DNA of 64,000 bases, from the NCBI RefSeq assembly GCF_029893345.1, contig NZ_JARXVE010000012.1, positions 1 to 64,000 of the forward strand, written 5' to 3'. Both the position numbers and the translations under genes were made by a program. The stretch comes from Mycolicibacterium frederiksbergense (GTDB taxonomy: Bacteria > Actinomycetota > Actinomycetes > Mycobacteriales > Mycobacteriaceae). This document shows positions 41,543 through 50,860 of this stretch, one piece after another. Below the pieces are notes generated by a model, which saw only the letters and a list, made by a program, of their open reading frames with translations, was not told the origin of the DNA and made no database searches. The number at the start of each line of letters is the position of its first letter. The stretch's first letter is position 1.

Positions 41543-41920
41543 GTGAACGCATTTCTGACGAAGATCGCGGCCTGGCTGAACGCTGGGTACCCCGAGGGGG
41601 TGCCCGGACCGGATCGGGTGCCGCTGTTGGCGCTGCTCGCCCGGCGGCTGACCAATGACGAAGTCAAGGCTGTCGCACGAGATCTCATCGACCGCGGTGA
41701 TTTCGACCACATCGACATCGGGGTGCTGATCACCCAGATCACCGCCGAGTTGCCGCGCGCCGAGGATGTCGAGCGGGTGCGTGCGCGACTGGCCGCCAAG
41801 GGGTGGCCACTGGACGATCCGCGCGATGCCGAGGACATTCCGGACGCCCGCGAAGCCACAGACACCGGAGAGGCCCGCAGCACCGGCGACGGCCCGAATA
41901 CGCCAGGGGGCTTGACATAG
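41543..41920 (+). CDS. DUF3349 protein, copy 2
   Basis: A 125-residue DUF3349 protein with a 30-residue Asp/Glu-rich tail absent from copy 1. GGAG lies 8 nt upstream of the GTG at 41543. It is 2 nt upstream of menE, the arrangement of Rv0543c-menE in M. tuberculosis, so this is probably the positional ortholog and copy 1 the relocated one. The function is unknown. Confidence 0.85.
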   Translation: MNAFLTKIAAWLNAGYPEGVPGPDRVPLLALLARRLTNDEVKAVARDLIDRGDFDHIDIGVLITQITAELPRAEDVERVRARLAAKGWPLDDPRDAEDIPDAREATDTGEARSTGDGPNTPGGLT

Positions 41921-41922
41921 CC

Positions 41923-43113
41923 GTGCTGCGCCTCGTCACCGTCGGGTCCCGCACGGACTCGTTGTTGGCCGAACTCGATGACGTGCTGACCGGCCGCGGA
42001 TCGGCCATCCTGCCGGTACCCGCCGACGATGAACGCCAAAGTTTGCTTTTGACAACCACTTTGCGCGCCGGGGAAGCGATCGACGACGACGTCGCGGTGG
42101 TGGTCTCGACCTCGGGCACCACCGGCAGCCCCAAGGGCGCGATGCTGACCGGCTCGGCGTTGACGGCCAGCGCCGAGGCCACCTATGCCCGGCTGGGCGG
42201 TAGCGGACGGTGGCTGCTCGCCCTGCCCGCCTATCACATTGCCGGCCTTCAGGTTCTGGTGCGCAGCGCACTGGCCGGCACCACGCCCGTCGCGCTCCCG
42301 GCGTCCTTCCATCCGAGTGAATTACCTTCGGCGGTGGCAGCTTTGGGAGGCGGACGGCGGTATGCCTCACTGGTGGCGGTGCAGCTGGACAAGTCCTTAC
42401 GCGACCCGGCCGCCGCGGCCGCACTGGCCGACCTCGACGCCGTGCTGATCGGTGGCGGCCCAATGCCGGCCGGAATGGCCGAACGCGCGGCGGCCGCCGG
42501 GGTCAATGTGGTCCGCACCTACGGGATGAGCGAGACCGCGGGCGGTTGTGTGTACGACGGGGTGGCGCTGGACGGGGTCTCGGTGCGCATCGGAGCCGCC
42601 CCGGCGGCGACATCGGGCATCGGAGCCGCCCCGGCGGCGACATCGGGCATCGACAATTCCCGCATCCTGCTCGGCGGGGCCACCCTGGCCAAGGGGTATC
42701 GCAATCCGGTCAGCCCGGACCCGTTCGCCGAGCCCGGCTGGTTTCGCACCGATGACCTTGGCACCGTGGATGATTCCGGGGCGCTGCGCGTGCTGGGCCG
42801 GGTCGACGACGCGGTCAGCACCGGCGGGCTGACGGTGCTGCCGCAACTGGTCGAATCGGCCTTGGCGACCCACCCCGCGATCGCCGAATGCGCGGTGTTC
42901 GGGGTTCCCGACGACCGGCTCGGCCAGCGGGTGGTGGCCGCCGTGGTGCTGGCCCAAGGATCGACCGCCCCGGATGTGGCCGAACTGCGGGCTCAGGTGG
43001 CGCAGACACTCGACCCGACCGCCGCACCCCGCGAGATCCACGTCGTGGAGGAATTGCCCCGCCGCGGCATCGGCAAGCTCGACCGGCGCGCCCTGGCGGC
43101 ACGCTTCAGCTGA
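41923..43113 (+). CDS. menE: o-Succinylbenzoate-CoA ligase MenE
   Basis: A 396-residue AMP-forming ligase that activates o-succinylbenzoate. The core STSGTTGSPKGAML is near 66-79, the adenylate motif TYGMSETAGG is central and the C-terminal RRGIGKLDRRALA holds the lysine. It is longer than Rv0542c (about 362), partly because of an exact 30-bp tandem duplication at 42591-42650 that repeats IGAAPAATSG. GTG 41923 follows the DUF3349 stop by 2 nt. Confidence 0.93.
   Translation: MLRLVTVGSRTDSLLAELDDVLTGRGSAILPVPADDERQSLLLTTTLRAGEAIDDDVAVVVSTSGTTGSPKGAMLTGSALTASAEATYARLGGSGRWLLALPAYHIAGLQVLVRSALAGTTPVALPASFHPSELPSAVAALGGGRRYASLVAVQLDKSLRDPAAAAALADLDAVLIGGGPMPAGMAERAAAAGVNVVRTYGMSETAGGCVYDGVALDGVSVRIGAAPAATSGIGAAPAATSGIDNSRILLGGATLAKGYRNPVSPDPFAEPGWFRTDDLGTVDDSGALRVLGRVDDAVSTGGLTVLPQLVESALATHPAIAECAVFGVPDDRLGQRVVAAVVLAQGSTAPDVAELRAQVAQTLDPTAAPREIHVVEELPRRGIGKLDRRALAARFS
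42591..42650 (+). repeat. Exact 30-bp tandem duplication inside menE
   Basis: Unit 42591-42620 is repeated without change at 42621-42650, adding ten residues (IGAAPAATSG twice) in frame between the adenylate motif and the following LLGGATLAKGY. It is a recent replication-slippage product or a variable-number locus. Confidence 0.95.
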
Positions 43114-43151
43114 CCCGACAATTCGATTGCAGCCTTGGGCATCATGGAGGC

Positions 43152-43766
43152 ATGCGCCAGGAAGTGACATCGGCGGAAGAGCTACGCGCCATCGTCGGAC
43201 ACCCCACTGCGGCCGTCGCCAACAAGGTGACTGCCCGATTGTCGGAAGCACAACGGGATTGGCTCACACATTCACCGCTGGGCTTCGTGGCGACGACCGA
43301 CGCGCAGGGTCGCGTCGATGTCTCCCCCAAAGGCGATCCACCTGGATTCGTGCACATCGTCGACGACACCACAATCGCCATCCCGGAACGGCCCGGCAAC
43401 AAGCGCGTCGACGGCTATCTCAATGTGCTGCAGCGACCGCACGTCGGCACACTGTTCCTCATCCCGGGCCGCGGAGACACCCTGCGAATCAACGGGACCG
43501 CCCGGATCCTTTCCGATGCCGACTACTTCGACGCCATGACGGTTGACGGCAAACGACCGATTCTGGCGCTGGAGATCGACGTCGAAGAGGTGTTCTTCCA
43601 CTGCGCCAAGGCGTTTCTACGTTCCGACACGTGGAAGCCCGAGACCTGGAATCCCACGGCGGCGCCGTCGGCCGCGCGATTGGCGAAGGCGTTCAAGCCC
43701 GATCTGAGCCAGCAGCAACTCGACGCCTATTACAGCGACGAGAACCTGCGCAAGATGCTGTACTAG
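43152..43766 (+). CDS. PNPOx-like FMN-binding protein
   Basis: A 204-residue split-barrel protein. FVATTDAQGRVDVSPKGDPPGFVHIVDDTTIAIPERPGNKR is the flavin/substrate core of the pyridoxamine-oxidase-like, MSMEG-type family. The function is not assigned. ATG at 43152 follows a close GGAGG. Its stop and that of the convergent GNAT gene share one CTAG. Confidence 0.82.
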   Translation: MRQEVTSAEELRAIVGHPTAAVANKVTARLSEAQRDWLTHSPLGFVATTDAQGRVDVSPKGDPPGFVHIVDDTTIAIPERPGNKRVDGYLNVLQRPHVGTLFLIPGRGDTLRINGTARILSDADYFDAMTVDGKRPILALEIDVEEVFFHCAKAFLRSDTWKPETWNPTAAPSAARLAKAFKPDLSQQQLDAYYSDENLRKMLY

Positions 43767-44596
43767 TCCGGCTCGGCCGGTTTCACCAGGATCGCCCGGG
43801 TGTAGAGCAGCTGGAATCCGCGGCGCTGCACGTTGTGTTGCGACTTCGAGCCCGGCGCCGTCGTCACCACCGCGATCTCGCATCCGGCGTCGGCCGCGTC
43901 GGCCAGTCGCGCCGTCAGTAGCGCTGCCTGCACCCCGCGGCGCCGGTAGGCCGGTGCCGTCGCGGCGCCGGCCAACTGGGCGATCCTGTGGGTCAATCGC
44001 ATGCTCCCACCGCCGGCGACCACGCCGTCACACAGCGCGATATACGCTGTGGCACCAGCTTTTTCGATGTCACGTTCGACGCGCTCGATGACGTCGCGGG
44101 GGAACTCCTCGTGGCCGGCCATGCCCTCGCCGTCGGGATGGGCGAAGCCTTCCACCACGACGTTCACCCAGACGGTGAGATCGTCGGCCCGGCGCACCTG
44201 CACATCGGTCTCCGGTAACGCCTCGTTGCGCACGGTCCGGCCCAGGACATTCTCGAACTCGACGAGGTGATAGCCCCGGCCGGACAACAACGCGGTGATC
44301 TCGGGATCGGCCAGGTTGCACAGCTCCACCCGGGTGGAGCTACCCCGGGCCGCGAAAGCCCGCTCGATCTCACCCAATACGGCCTCATCGGGCAGCCCGT
44401 CGAAGCCGAGACCGACCACCTTGTTCAGCGGCGAATCGGTCTCGGCGAAGCATGCGTACCCGCCGGCGACCGGCAGTACCAATCCGTCGGCGCCACGGTG
44501 CCCGGCAGCCCGCGTCGCCGCAACAATCAGGTCCGCCTCGGCCTTCTCGATACGCCGGGCCAGGTCAGTGCCGCAGAACAATTGATCCGAGCTCAC
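43763..44596 (-). CDS. GNAT family N-acetyltransferase
   Basis: A 277-residue two-lobed GNAT. The acetyl-CoA loop APAYRRRGVQAALL is near 233-246, with the family beta-bulge GGGSMRLTHRIAQLAGAAT before it. The N-terminal lobe is degenerate. GTG 44596 (VSSDQLF) is preferred but an upstream GTG at 44620 is possible. The acceptor is unknown. Confidence 0.8.
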   Translation of the reverse strand: MSSDQLFCGTDLARRIEKAEADLIVAATRAAGHRGADGLVLPVAGGYACFAETDSPLNKVVGLGFDGLPDEAVLGEIERAFAARGSSTRVELCNLADPEITALLSGRGYHLVEFENVLGRTVRNEALPETDVQVRRADDLTVWVNVVVEGFAHPDGEGMAGHEEFPRDVIERVERDIEKAGATAYIALCDGVVAGGGSMRLTHRIAQLAGAATAPAYRRRGVQAALLTARLADAADAGCEIAVVTTAPGSKSQHNVQRRGFQLLYTRAILVKPAEPD

Positions 44597-44673
44597 GTCT
44601 GAGTCACCGTCGATACCCACTCCGATATTGTGCCCACACAGGCGTTTCCGAAACATCCGGGGCCGGCCGTAGG

Positions 44674-45336
44674 TCAGCGGGGCGGCCCGGCAGGTTCCCA
44701 GGTGCGCATCGCGGTGTCGAGCGCATCTTTATCAAGGGCCTTGACCGGGATGGGTGACTGGTCAGCGTGGTAGCGCATACCGTCCAACAGGAATGCCACA
44801 TATCGACGCCACAGGTCGGGGTCGACATTACCGGCGAATTCGCTCACGGTGCCGGCCAAAAGCCCGAAGATCGGCATGTCCGTCGAGGACAGCTCTTGAC
44901 GCAGGTAACCGTCGATCTGCGCCCGCTCAACGAGTTTGGTCAACACCGGAACAAGCCGCTCCTGACAGGCCGCCACCCGGTCGCAGCCATAAGCCTTGCT
45001 GAACGCAATCTCGCGCAATCCGCGGTCAGTCGCGGTGATCTCACACATCTTCTCGACGTACCACGCAAACCCCTGCCATGAATCTTCTTGTTGCAGCGCA
45101 GATTCAGCCAGCGCGGTGAGCTGCTCCATACCGTCTACGAAGATGGCCTCGATCAGCTCTTCCTTCGTGGCGAATCGCCGGTACACCGTGCCCACCCCGA
45201 CATTGGCGTAATGAGCCACATCGTTGAGTGTCGCCTCCAACCCCTTCTCGGCGAAAAGCTTCCGCGCGGCGTCGAGCACACGCTGTCGATTGCGCTCTGC
45301 ATCCCTGCGCAGCACGGGGCGTGTTTCCTCGGTCAT
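44674..45336 (-). CDS. TetR family regulator of the mmpS-mmpL operon
   Basis: A 220-residue TetR protein. The HTH is ATLNDVAHYANVGVGTVYRRFATKEEL at about 35-61, and the C-terminal ligand domain is helical. It is divergent from mmpS, and a 27-bp palindrome lies in the gap of 188 bp. It probably represses the transporter operon and itself, with a lipid or drug ligand. Confidence 0.9.
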   Translation of the reverse strand: MTEETRPVLRRDAERNRQRVLDAARKLFAEKGLEATLNDVAHYANVGVGTVYRRFATKEELIEAIFVDGMEQLTALAESALQQEDSWQGFAWYVEKMCEITATDRGLREIAFSKAYGCDRVAACQERLVPVLTKLVERAQIDGYLRQELSSTDMPIFGLLAGTVSEFAGNVDPDLWRRYVAFLLDGMRYHADQSPIPVKALDKDALDTAMRTWEPAGPPR

Positions 45337-45361
45337 ATCTCTCAGCTTAAGTGATCGGCGT

Positions 45362-45388
45362 CATAAGTGGATTGATCCTATCCACTTA
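45362..45388. promoter_or_regulatory. TetR-type operator palindrome
   Basis: ATAAGTGGAT (45362-45371), 7 nt, then ATCCACTTAT (45379-45388): perfect 10-bp arms between the divergent TetR and mmpS genes. Confidence 0.75.
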
Positions 45389-45524
45389 TTCCGCTAACTT
45401 TACCCTTCGAACTGCCTAGGCCGACTAACAGCCAGGCCGTCGGGAACGCATCGAAAGTCGGGAGGCCACAATTGACTGCAGACCAGGCTCGGCATCACAT
45501 CACCGCACTCCCCTTGCCGCCGCA

Positions 45525-45950
45525 ATGCTGAAGGCCATCCGCCGAATATGGCTCCCCGTACTGATCATCATCGCGATGGGGGCCGGCGTGCTGATCGTGA
45601 TGAACGTCCGCAAGGTCTTCGGCGCACATCCAGTCATCGTCACCGACACCACGTCGGATAACGCCGAGGACTTCAACCCCAAGTTCGTGAAGTACGAAAT
45701 CTTCGGCACCGGCGGCACTGCCGTCATCAACTACATGGACCTTGAAGGCAAACCCCAGCGCACGGGAACCGTGCCGCTGCCATGGACTTTGACACTGCAA
45801 ACCACGTTGCCGTCGGTGACGCCCAACATCATGGCGCAAGGCGACGGAAACAGCATCAGTTGCCGAGTCACCGTCGATGACGAGGTCAAAGAAGAGAGAA
45901 CGGCTACTGGATTGAACGCACAAACCTTCTGCTTTGTGAAGGCAGCATGA
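45525..45950 (+). CDS. MmpS family membrane protein
   Basis: A 141-residue MmpS protein. One N-terminal helix (about 8-27) anchors an extracytoplasmic beta-sandwich with two cysteines (ISCRV and TFCFV), as in MmpS4/5. MmpS partners stabilise MmpL transporters and aid substrate export, including siderophores and lipids. The stop overlaps mmpL as ATGA. No clear ribosome site precedes the ATG. Confidence 0.9.
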   Translation: MLKAIRRIWLPVLIIIAMGAGVLIVMNVRKVFGAHPVIVTDTTSDNAEDFNPKFVKYEIFGTGGTAVINYMDLEGKPQRTGTVPLPWTLTLQTTLPSVTPNIMAQGDGNSISCRVTVDDEVKEERTATGLNAQTFCFVKAA

Positions 45951-48862
45951 GCAGCCCCAAGGAAGAAACCCAGACCGACGCGCCGACCGACGCCATCCCA
46001 ACCGGTCGCCACGCGGCGCCCCCGCGCCCAGGGATCCCGCGATTCATCCGGGCGTTCGCCCTGCCGATCATCCTGGCGTGGATCGTGATCGTCGCCCTGC
46101 TCAACACCGTCGTCCCGCAACTCGAGGTCGTCGGAAAGATGCGCGCGGTGTCGATGAGTCCCAACGACGCGCCGTCGATGATCGCCATCAAAGAGGTCGG
46201 CAAGAAGTTCCAGGAGTACGACACCAGCAGTTCGGTGATGGTCGTACTCGAAGGCGACAAGCCGCTGGGCCTCGAGGCACACATCTTCTACGACCAGATC
46301 GTGCATGACCTGCGCGCCGACACCACCCACGTGCAGCATGTGCAGGACTTCTGGGGCGACACCCTGACCGCCAAGGGCGCCCAGAGCCGCGACGGCAAGG
46401 CCGCCTACGTGCAGGTCTACATCGCCGGCGACCAGGGCGAGACGCTGGCCAACGAGTCGGTCGAGGCGGTGCGGCGCATCGCCACCGAAACCCCCGCACC
46501 CGACGGTGTGAAGGCGTATGTCACCGGGTCCGCGGCATCCAGCACCGATCAGAACATCGTCGGCGACGAGAGTATGAAGCTGATCGAGCTCGTCACCTTC
46601 GGCGTCATCGCGGTCATGCTGTTGGCCGTCTACCGGTCGATCATCACCACGCTGATCGTGCTGGGAATGGTCGTACTCGAACTATCCGGCGCCCGTGGAC
46701 TGGTCGCGTTATTGGGCTATCACAATTTCTTCGGTCTCACGACGTTCGCAACCAACATGCTGGTGACCTTGGCCATCGCCGCGGCCACCGACTACGCGAT
46801 CTTCCTGATCGGCCGATATCACGAAGCCCGGCGCTCCGGTGAGGATCGGGAAGCGGCCTACTACGACATGTTCCACGGCACGGCCCACGTCGTACTCGCG
46901 TCGGGCCTGACCATCGCCGGCGCGACGTTGTGCCTGCACTTCACCCGCCTGCCGTACTTCCAGACCATGGGCATCCCACTGGCGGTCGGAATGGTGGTCG
47001 TGGTCGCCATGGCATTGACCCTGGGGCCGGCCGTCATCTCGGTGTTCAGCCGATTCGGCCGCATTCTCGAGCCCAAGCGGCACTCTCAGTCCCGCGGATG
47101 GCACCGGGTTGGCACCGCCACCGTCCGCTGGCCGGGCGCAATCCTGGTGTGCGCCATCGTCGCAGCGCTGGTCGGCCTGCTCGCCCTGCCCGGCTATCAC
47201 ACCACCTACAACGACCGCATCTTCCTGCCCAAGGACGTTGGGACGAACGTCGGGTACGACGCCGCGTTCCGACACTTCTCGCAGGCCAAGATGAACCCGG
47301 ACCTGATGATGATCGAGTCCGACCGCGATCTGCGGAACCCGGCCGATTTCCTGGTCATCGACAAGATCGCCAAGGCCCTCAAGAGCGTGCACGGCATCGC
47401 GCAGGTGCAGACCATCACCCGTCCCGATGGCGATCCGATCAAGCACTCGACGATCCCGTACACGCTGGGCCAGAGCGGCACGACCCAGCTGATGAACAAC
47501 GACTACGCGCAGGCCAATCTGCAGAATCTGCTCGACCAGGCCGAAGATCTGCAGACCAGCATCGATTCGATGACCGAAATGATGGCCATCCAGACGGATC
47601 TGGCCGCGGTGTCACAGCGCATGGCCGACAAGATGAAGAAGACGTCCACCGACATGAACGACGTGCGCGACGACCTGGCGAATTTCGACGACCAGTTCCG
47701 GCCCCTCCGCAATTATCTCTACTGGGAGCCACACTGCTTCGACATTCCGATGTGCTGGTCCATGCGGTCGATCTTCGACGCCCTCGACGGCATCAACACG
47801 ATGTCTGACGACTTCCAGGACCTGGTTCCCGAGATGCAGCGCATGGCCGACCTGATGCCGAAAATGGTCGCCACCATGCCGCGGCAGATCCAGTCGATGA
47901 AGCATCAGAAACAGCTGCTGCTGAACCAGTACCAGGTGCAGAAGGCCCAACAGGATCAGACGATGGCGATGCAGAACACCGCCACCGCCATGAGCGAAGC
48001 GTTCGATACGGCCAAGAATGACGACTCGTTCTATCTGCCGCCGGAGGCGTTCGAGACCGAGGACTTCAAGCGGGGCATCAAACTGTTCATGTCGCCGGAC
48101 GGACATGCGGTGCGGTTCACCATCATTCACCAGGGTGATCCGCTGACTCCGGAAGGCACCGCACGCATCGCGCCGCTCAAGATCGCAGCGGCCGACGCGA
48201 TCAAGGGGACACCGCTCGAGGGAGCCAAGATCTATCTCGGCGGCAGCTCGGCGACGTACCACGACATGCAGCTAGGCGCCGACTACGACCTGATCATCGT
48301 CGCCTCGGCGGCACTGATCCTGATCTTCATCATCATGTTGGTGCTCACCCGTGCCGTGGTGGCCTCTGCGGTGATCGTCGGCACGGTGGTGCTGAGTCTT
48401 GCCTCGGCCTTCGGACTGTCGGTACTGCTCTGGCAACACATCGTGGGAATCCCATTGCACTGGATGGTGATGCCGATGTCGGTCATCGTCCTGCTGGCCG
48501 TCGGCGCGGACTATAACCTGCTGCTCGTCGCACGAATAAAGGAAGAGATCCACGCCGGGCTGAAGACCGGAATCATCCGGGCCATGGTCGGCACCGGTGC
48601 CGTGGTCACCTCCGCAGGCTTGGTCTTCGCCTTCACCATGGGGTCGATGGCGGTCAGCAGCCTGATCGTCATCGGTCAGGTCGGCACCACCATCGGCCTG
48701 GGTCTGCTGTTCGACACGCTGGTGGTGCGGTCGCTGATGACACCGTCGATCGCCACACTGCTCGGACGCTGGTTCTGGTGGCCACAACATGTCCGTCAGC
48801 GCCCGGTGCCACAACCCTGGCCCAAGCCGATCCAACGAGAGCCCCAGGAGGCCCTGGTCTGA
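45947..48862 (+). CDS. MmpL family RND transporter
   Basis: A 971-residue RND exporter with 12 membrane segments in two halves (helix 1 near 27-45, helices 2-6 near 205-375, helix 7 near 401-420 and helices 8-12 near 780-935) and two large periplasmic loops; the second contains a coiled coil (about 510-690). FATNMLVTLAIAAATDYAIFLIGRYHEAR and VLLAVGADYNLLLVARIKEE carry the Asp-Tyr proton-relay pairs. Cluster-III-type MmpL with MmpS suggests export of lipids, siderophores or drugs. Coupled to mmpS and the next gene (TGATG). Confidence 0.93.
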   Translation: MSSPKEETQTDAPTDAIPTGRHAAPPRPGIPRFIRAFALPIILAWIVIVALLNTVVPQLEVVGKMRAVSMSPNDAPSMIAIKEVGKKFQEYDTSSSVMVVLEGDKPLGLEAHIFYDQIVHDLRADTTHVQHVQDFWGDTLTAKGAQSRDGKAAYVQVYIAGDQGETLANESVEAVRRIATETPAPDGVKAYVTGSAASSTDQNIVGDESMKLIELVTFGVIAVMLLAVYRSIITTLIVLGMVVLELSGARGLVALLGYHNFFGLTTFATNMLVTLAIAAATDYAIFLIGRYHEARRSGEDREAAYYDMFHGTAHVVLASGLTIAGATLCLHFTRLPYFQTMGIPLAVGMVVVVAMALTLGPAVISVFSRFGRILEPKRHSQSRGWHRVGTATVRWPGAILVCAIVAALVGLLALPGYHTTYNDRIFLPKDVGTNVGYDAAFRHFSQAKMNPDLMMIESDRDLRNPADFLVIDKIAKALKSVHGIAQVQTITRPDGDPIKHSTIPYTLGQSGTTQLMNNDYAQANLQNLLDQAEDLQTSIDSMTEMMAIQTDLAAVSQRMADKMKKTSTDMNDVRDDLANFDDQFRPLRNYLYWEPHCFDIPMCWSMRSIFDALDGINTMSDDFQDLVPEMQRMADLMPKMVATMPRQIQSMKHQKQLLLNQYQVQKAQQDQTMAMQNTATAMSEAFDTAKNDDSFYLPPEAFETEDFKRGIKLFMSPDGHAVRFTIIHQGDPLTPEGTARIAPLKIAAADAIKGTPLEGAKIYLGGSSATYHDMQLGADYDLIIVASAALILIFIIMLVLTRAVVASAVIVGTVVLSLASAFGLSVLLWQHIVGIPLHWMVMPMSVIVLLAVGADYNLLLVARIKEEIHAGLKTGIIRAMVGTGAVVTSAGLVFAFTMGSMAVSSLIVIGQVGTTIGLGLLFDTLVVRSLMTPSIATLLGRWFWWPQHVRQRPVPQPWPKPIQREPQEALV

Positions 48863-49197
48863 TGAAACGCGCAGTTATCGCCCTGATGGTCGGCGCGGCA
48901 ACGAGTCTGGCGGTATCGGCACCGGCGCAGGCCGATCCGGACACCGACTTCGCCAACGAGCTGCACACCTACGGGATCTACGGGCAGAAGGACTACAACG
49001 CCTGGATCGGCAAGCTGGCGTGCAAGCGGTTGCACAACGGCGTCGACCACAGCGCCCAGGACTCGGCGAAGTTCGTGTCCGATCAGTTGCAGAAGGGCGC
49101 CACCACCGAGCAGGCCTGGCAGTTCCTGGGCGGGGCCATCAACTACTACTGCCCGGATCAGCGTGTGGTGCTGGAACACGCTGCGGCCGGGAACTGA
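48862..49197 (+). CDS. Secreted DUF732 protein
   Basis: A 111-residue exported protein: a signal peptide of about 25 residues ending AQA, then a helical mature domain with two cysteines (KLACKRL and NYYCPDQ) typical of DUF732 in mycobacteria. Its ATG overlaps the mmpL stop, so it is made with the transporter and may be a periplasmic accessory. The function is unknown. Confidence 0.87.
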   Translation: MKRAVIALMVGAATSLAVSAPAQADPDTDFANELHTYGIYGQKDYNAWIGKLACKRLHNGVDHSAQDSAKFVSDQLQKGATTEQAWQFLGGAINYYCPDQRVVLEHAAAGN

Positions 49198-49209
49198 GAG
49201 GGAACAGAC

Positions 49210-49662
49210 GTGTTGAAGAGCGTGATTCGTTGCGGCGCCGCGGCATTGGCCGTTGTGGCGGCAGTAACCGCAGTGCCCTCGGTGGCGTCGGCCGACGCGA
49301 CCGATGACTACCCGATCCCGAACCGGATCCTGCGGACCTCGTGCACCGCCGAGCAGATCATGGCGGCCGCCCGCGATGTGGAGCCGGTGTACTACGAGCG
49401 CTACATGATCGACTACAACAACAAACCCGTCGCCGATCAGCAGGGCGCCCAGGACCGGATCCACTGGTTCTTCTCGATGGACTACGCCGGACGCCGGCAG
49501 TACTCCGAGAACACGGCCACCAACGCCTTCTACGAGAACATGGCCTGGCGCTGGCCGAACTGGGCCAAGCTGTTCTTCAACAACAAGGGCGTCGCGGCCA
49601 ACACCACCGACGTGTGCATGAACTACCCGCCCAACGACATGTCCGTCTGGGACTGGCACTGA
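49210..49662 (+). CDS. Secreted DUF5078-type protein
   Basis: A 150-residue exported protein with a 28-residue signal peptide (ASA), then a mature domain rich in aromatic residues with cysteines in LRTSCTAEQ and TDVCMNYPP. It resembles the mycobacterial DUF5078 family. It lies 12 nt after the DUF732 gene and completes the operon. GTG 49210 or TTG 49213 starts it. The function is unknown. Confidence 0.83.
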   Translation: MLKSVIRCGAAALAVVAAVTAVPSVASADATDDYPIPNRILRTSCTAEQIMAAARDVEPVYYERYMIDYNNKPVADQQGAQDRIHWFFSMDYAGRRQYSENTATNAFYENMAWRWPNWAKLFFNNKGVAANTTDVCMNYPPNDMSVWDWH

Positions 49663-49686
49663 CGCAGGCGCATCAGTCCGGCTGGC

Positions 49687-50814
49687 TCAGTCCGGGAGTG
49701 AGTTGCTCAACCGCTCGGTGGCGGCCAGGTAGTCCTCGATGAACTCGCGGACCACCTCGCGGGCCGGCTTGACCTTGTTCATCAAACCCACGCCTTGGCC
49801 GACGAAATAGGTGGCCAGCGCCTGCGCACCCGGATGCCCCTGGGCGGCAAGCACATCCACGCGCCGAATGATCGGCTCGGCCAGCATGTTCTGCAGCGGT
49901 AGCGGAAGAGGTTGGCGCCCACCGGAGTTCGGCAGCCAGGCATCGGTCCACTCCGACTTCAGCTGGCGGGCCGGCTTGCCGGTCCGCCCGGCCGAACGCA
50001 CGGTGTCCCGGGAGGTGGCCGCGAGCATCTTCTGCACGGTGTACGGCGCGGTCTCGGCCTCCTCGGTGGTCAGCCACACCGAGCCGGTCCACGCACCGGC
50101 CGCGCCCATGGCGACCACCGCGGCCATCTGTCTGCCCGTGACGATGCCACCGGCGGCCAGCACCGGAACGTCGCTGCCCATCTCCCCCAGCGCGTCTAGC
50201 ACTTCGGGGACCAGCACCAGCGTCGACACCTCACCGCAATGCCCGCCGGCCTCGGTGCCCTGCGCGATGATCAGATCCACCCCGGCCTGCACCTGCTTGA
50301 CCGCGTGTTCGCGGGCGCCCACCAGAGCCGCGACCGGGACTCCACGCTCGCGCCCAGCCTCGATCATGTAATCCGGTGGCACCCCAAGCGCGTTGGCGAT
50401 CAGCTTGATCGGATGGCTCATCGCCACGTCCAGCAGCTCGCGGCCGGTGTCGCCGGACAATGCGGATCCGCCCAGGTGCTGCTTGGCCTCCGGTTCGATG
50501 CCGTGATCGGCCAGCAGGTGCGCGACGAACTCGCGGTATTCGGCGGGGATCCGGTCGGCGAGCTGATCGCGCGTCAGGTTCTCGCCCTTGCCCTCGAATT
50601 TCGCCGGCACGATGATGTCGGCGCCGTACGGCTTGCCGCCGACCTGCTCATCGATCCAGGACAGTTCCCGGTCCAGCCGCTCGGGGGTGTAGGCGGTGGC
50701 ACCCAGCACGCCGAAGCCCCCGGCGTTGGTCACCGCGGCCACCACGTCCCGGCAGTGACTGAACGCGAACAGCGGAAAGTCGATACCGAACCGCTCACAG
50801 ATGACGGGTTTCAC
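49687..50814 (-). CDS. Nitronate monooxygenase family protein
   Basis: A 375-residue FMN TIM-barrel protein, the same length as Rv1533. AAVTNAGGFGVLGA near the N-terminus and GTEAGGHCGEVSTLVLVPEV with AAGGIVTGRQMAA are the FMN-binding segments. Such enzymes oxidise nitronates or reduce enones; the substrate here is unknown. The start is GTG. It is convergent with the mmp operon. Confidence 0.88.
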   Translation of the reverse strand: MKPVICERFGIDFPLFAFSHCRDVVAAVTNAGGFGVLGATAYTPERLDRELSWIDEQVGGKPYGADIIVPAKFEGKGENLTRDQLADRIPAEYREFVAHLLADHGIEPEAKQHLGGSALSGDTGRELLDVAMSHPIKLIANALGVPPDYMIEAGRERGVPVAALVGAREHAVKQVQAGVDLIIAQGTEAGGHCGEVSTLVLVPEVLDALGEMGSDVPVLAAGGIVTGRQMAAVVAMGAAGAWTGSVWLTTEEAETAPYTVQKMLAATSRDTVRSAGRTGKPARQLKSEWTDAWLPNSGGRQPLPLPLQNMLAEPIIRRVDVLAAQGHPGAQALATYFVGQGVGLMNKVKPAREVVREFIEDYLAATERLSNSLPD

Positions 50815-50860
50815 ACCGTCAGTATTGCCAGCCCTACTTGACGGGTGTCAATAGGTTGCG

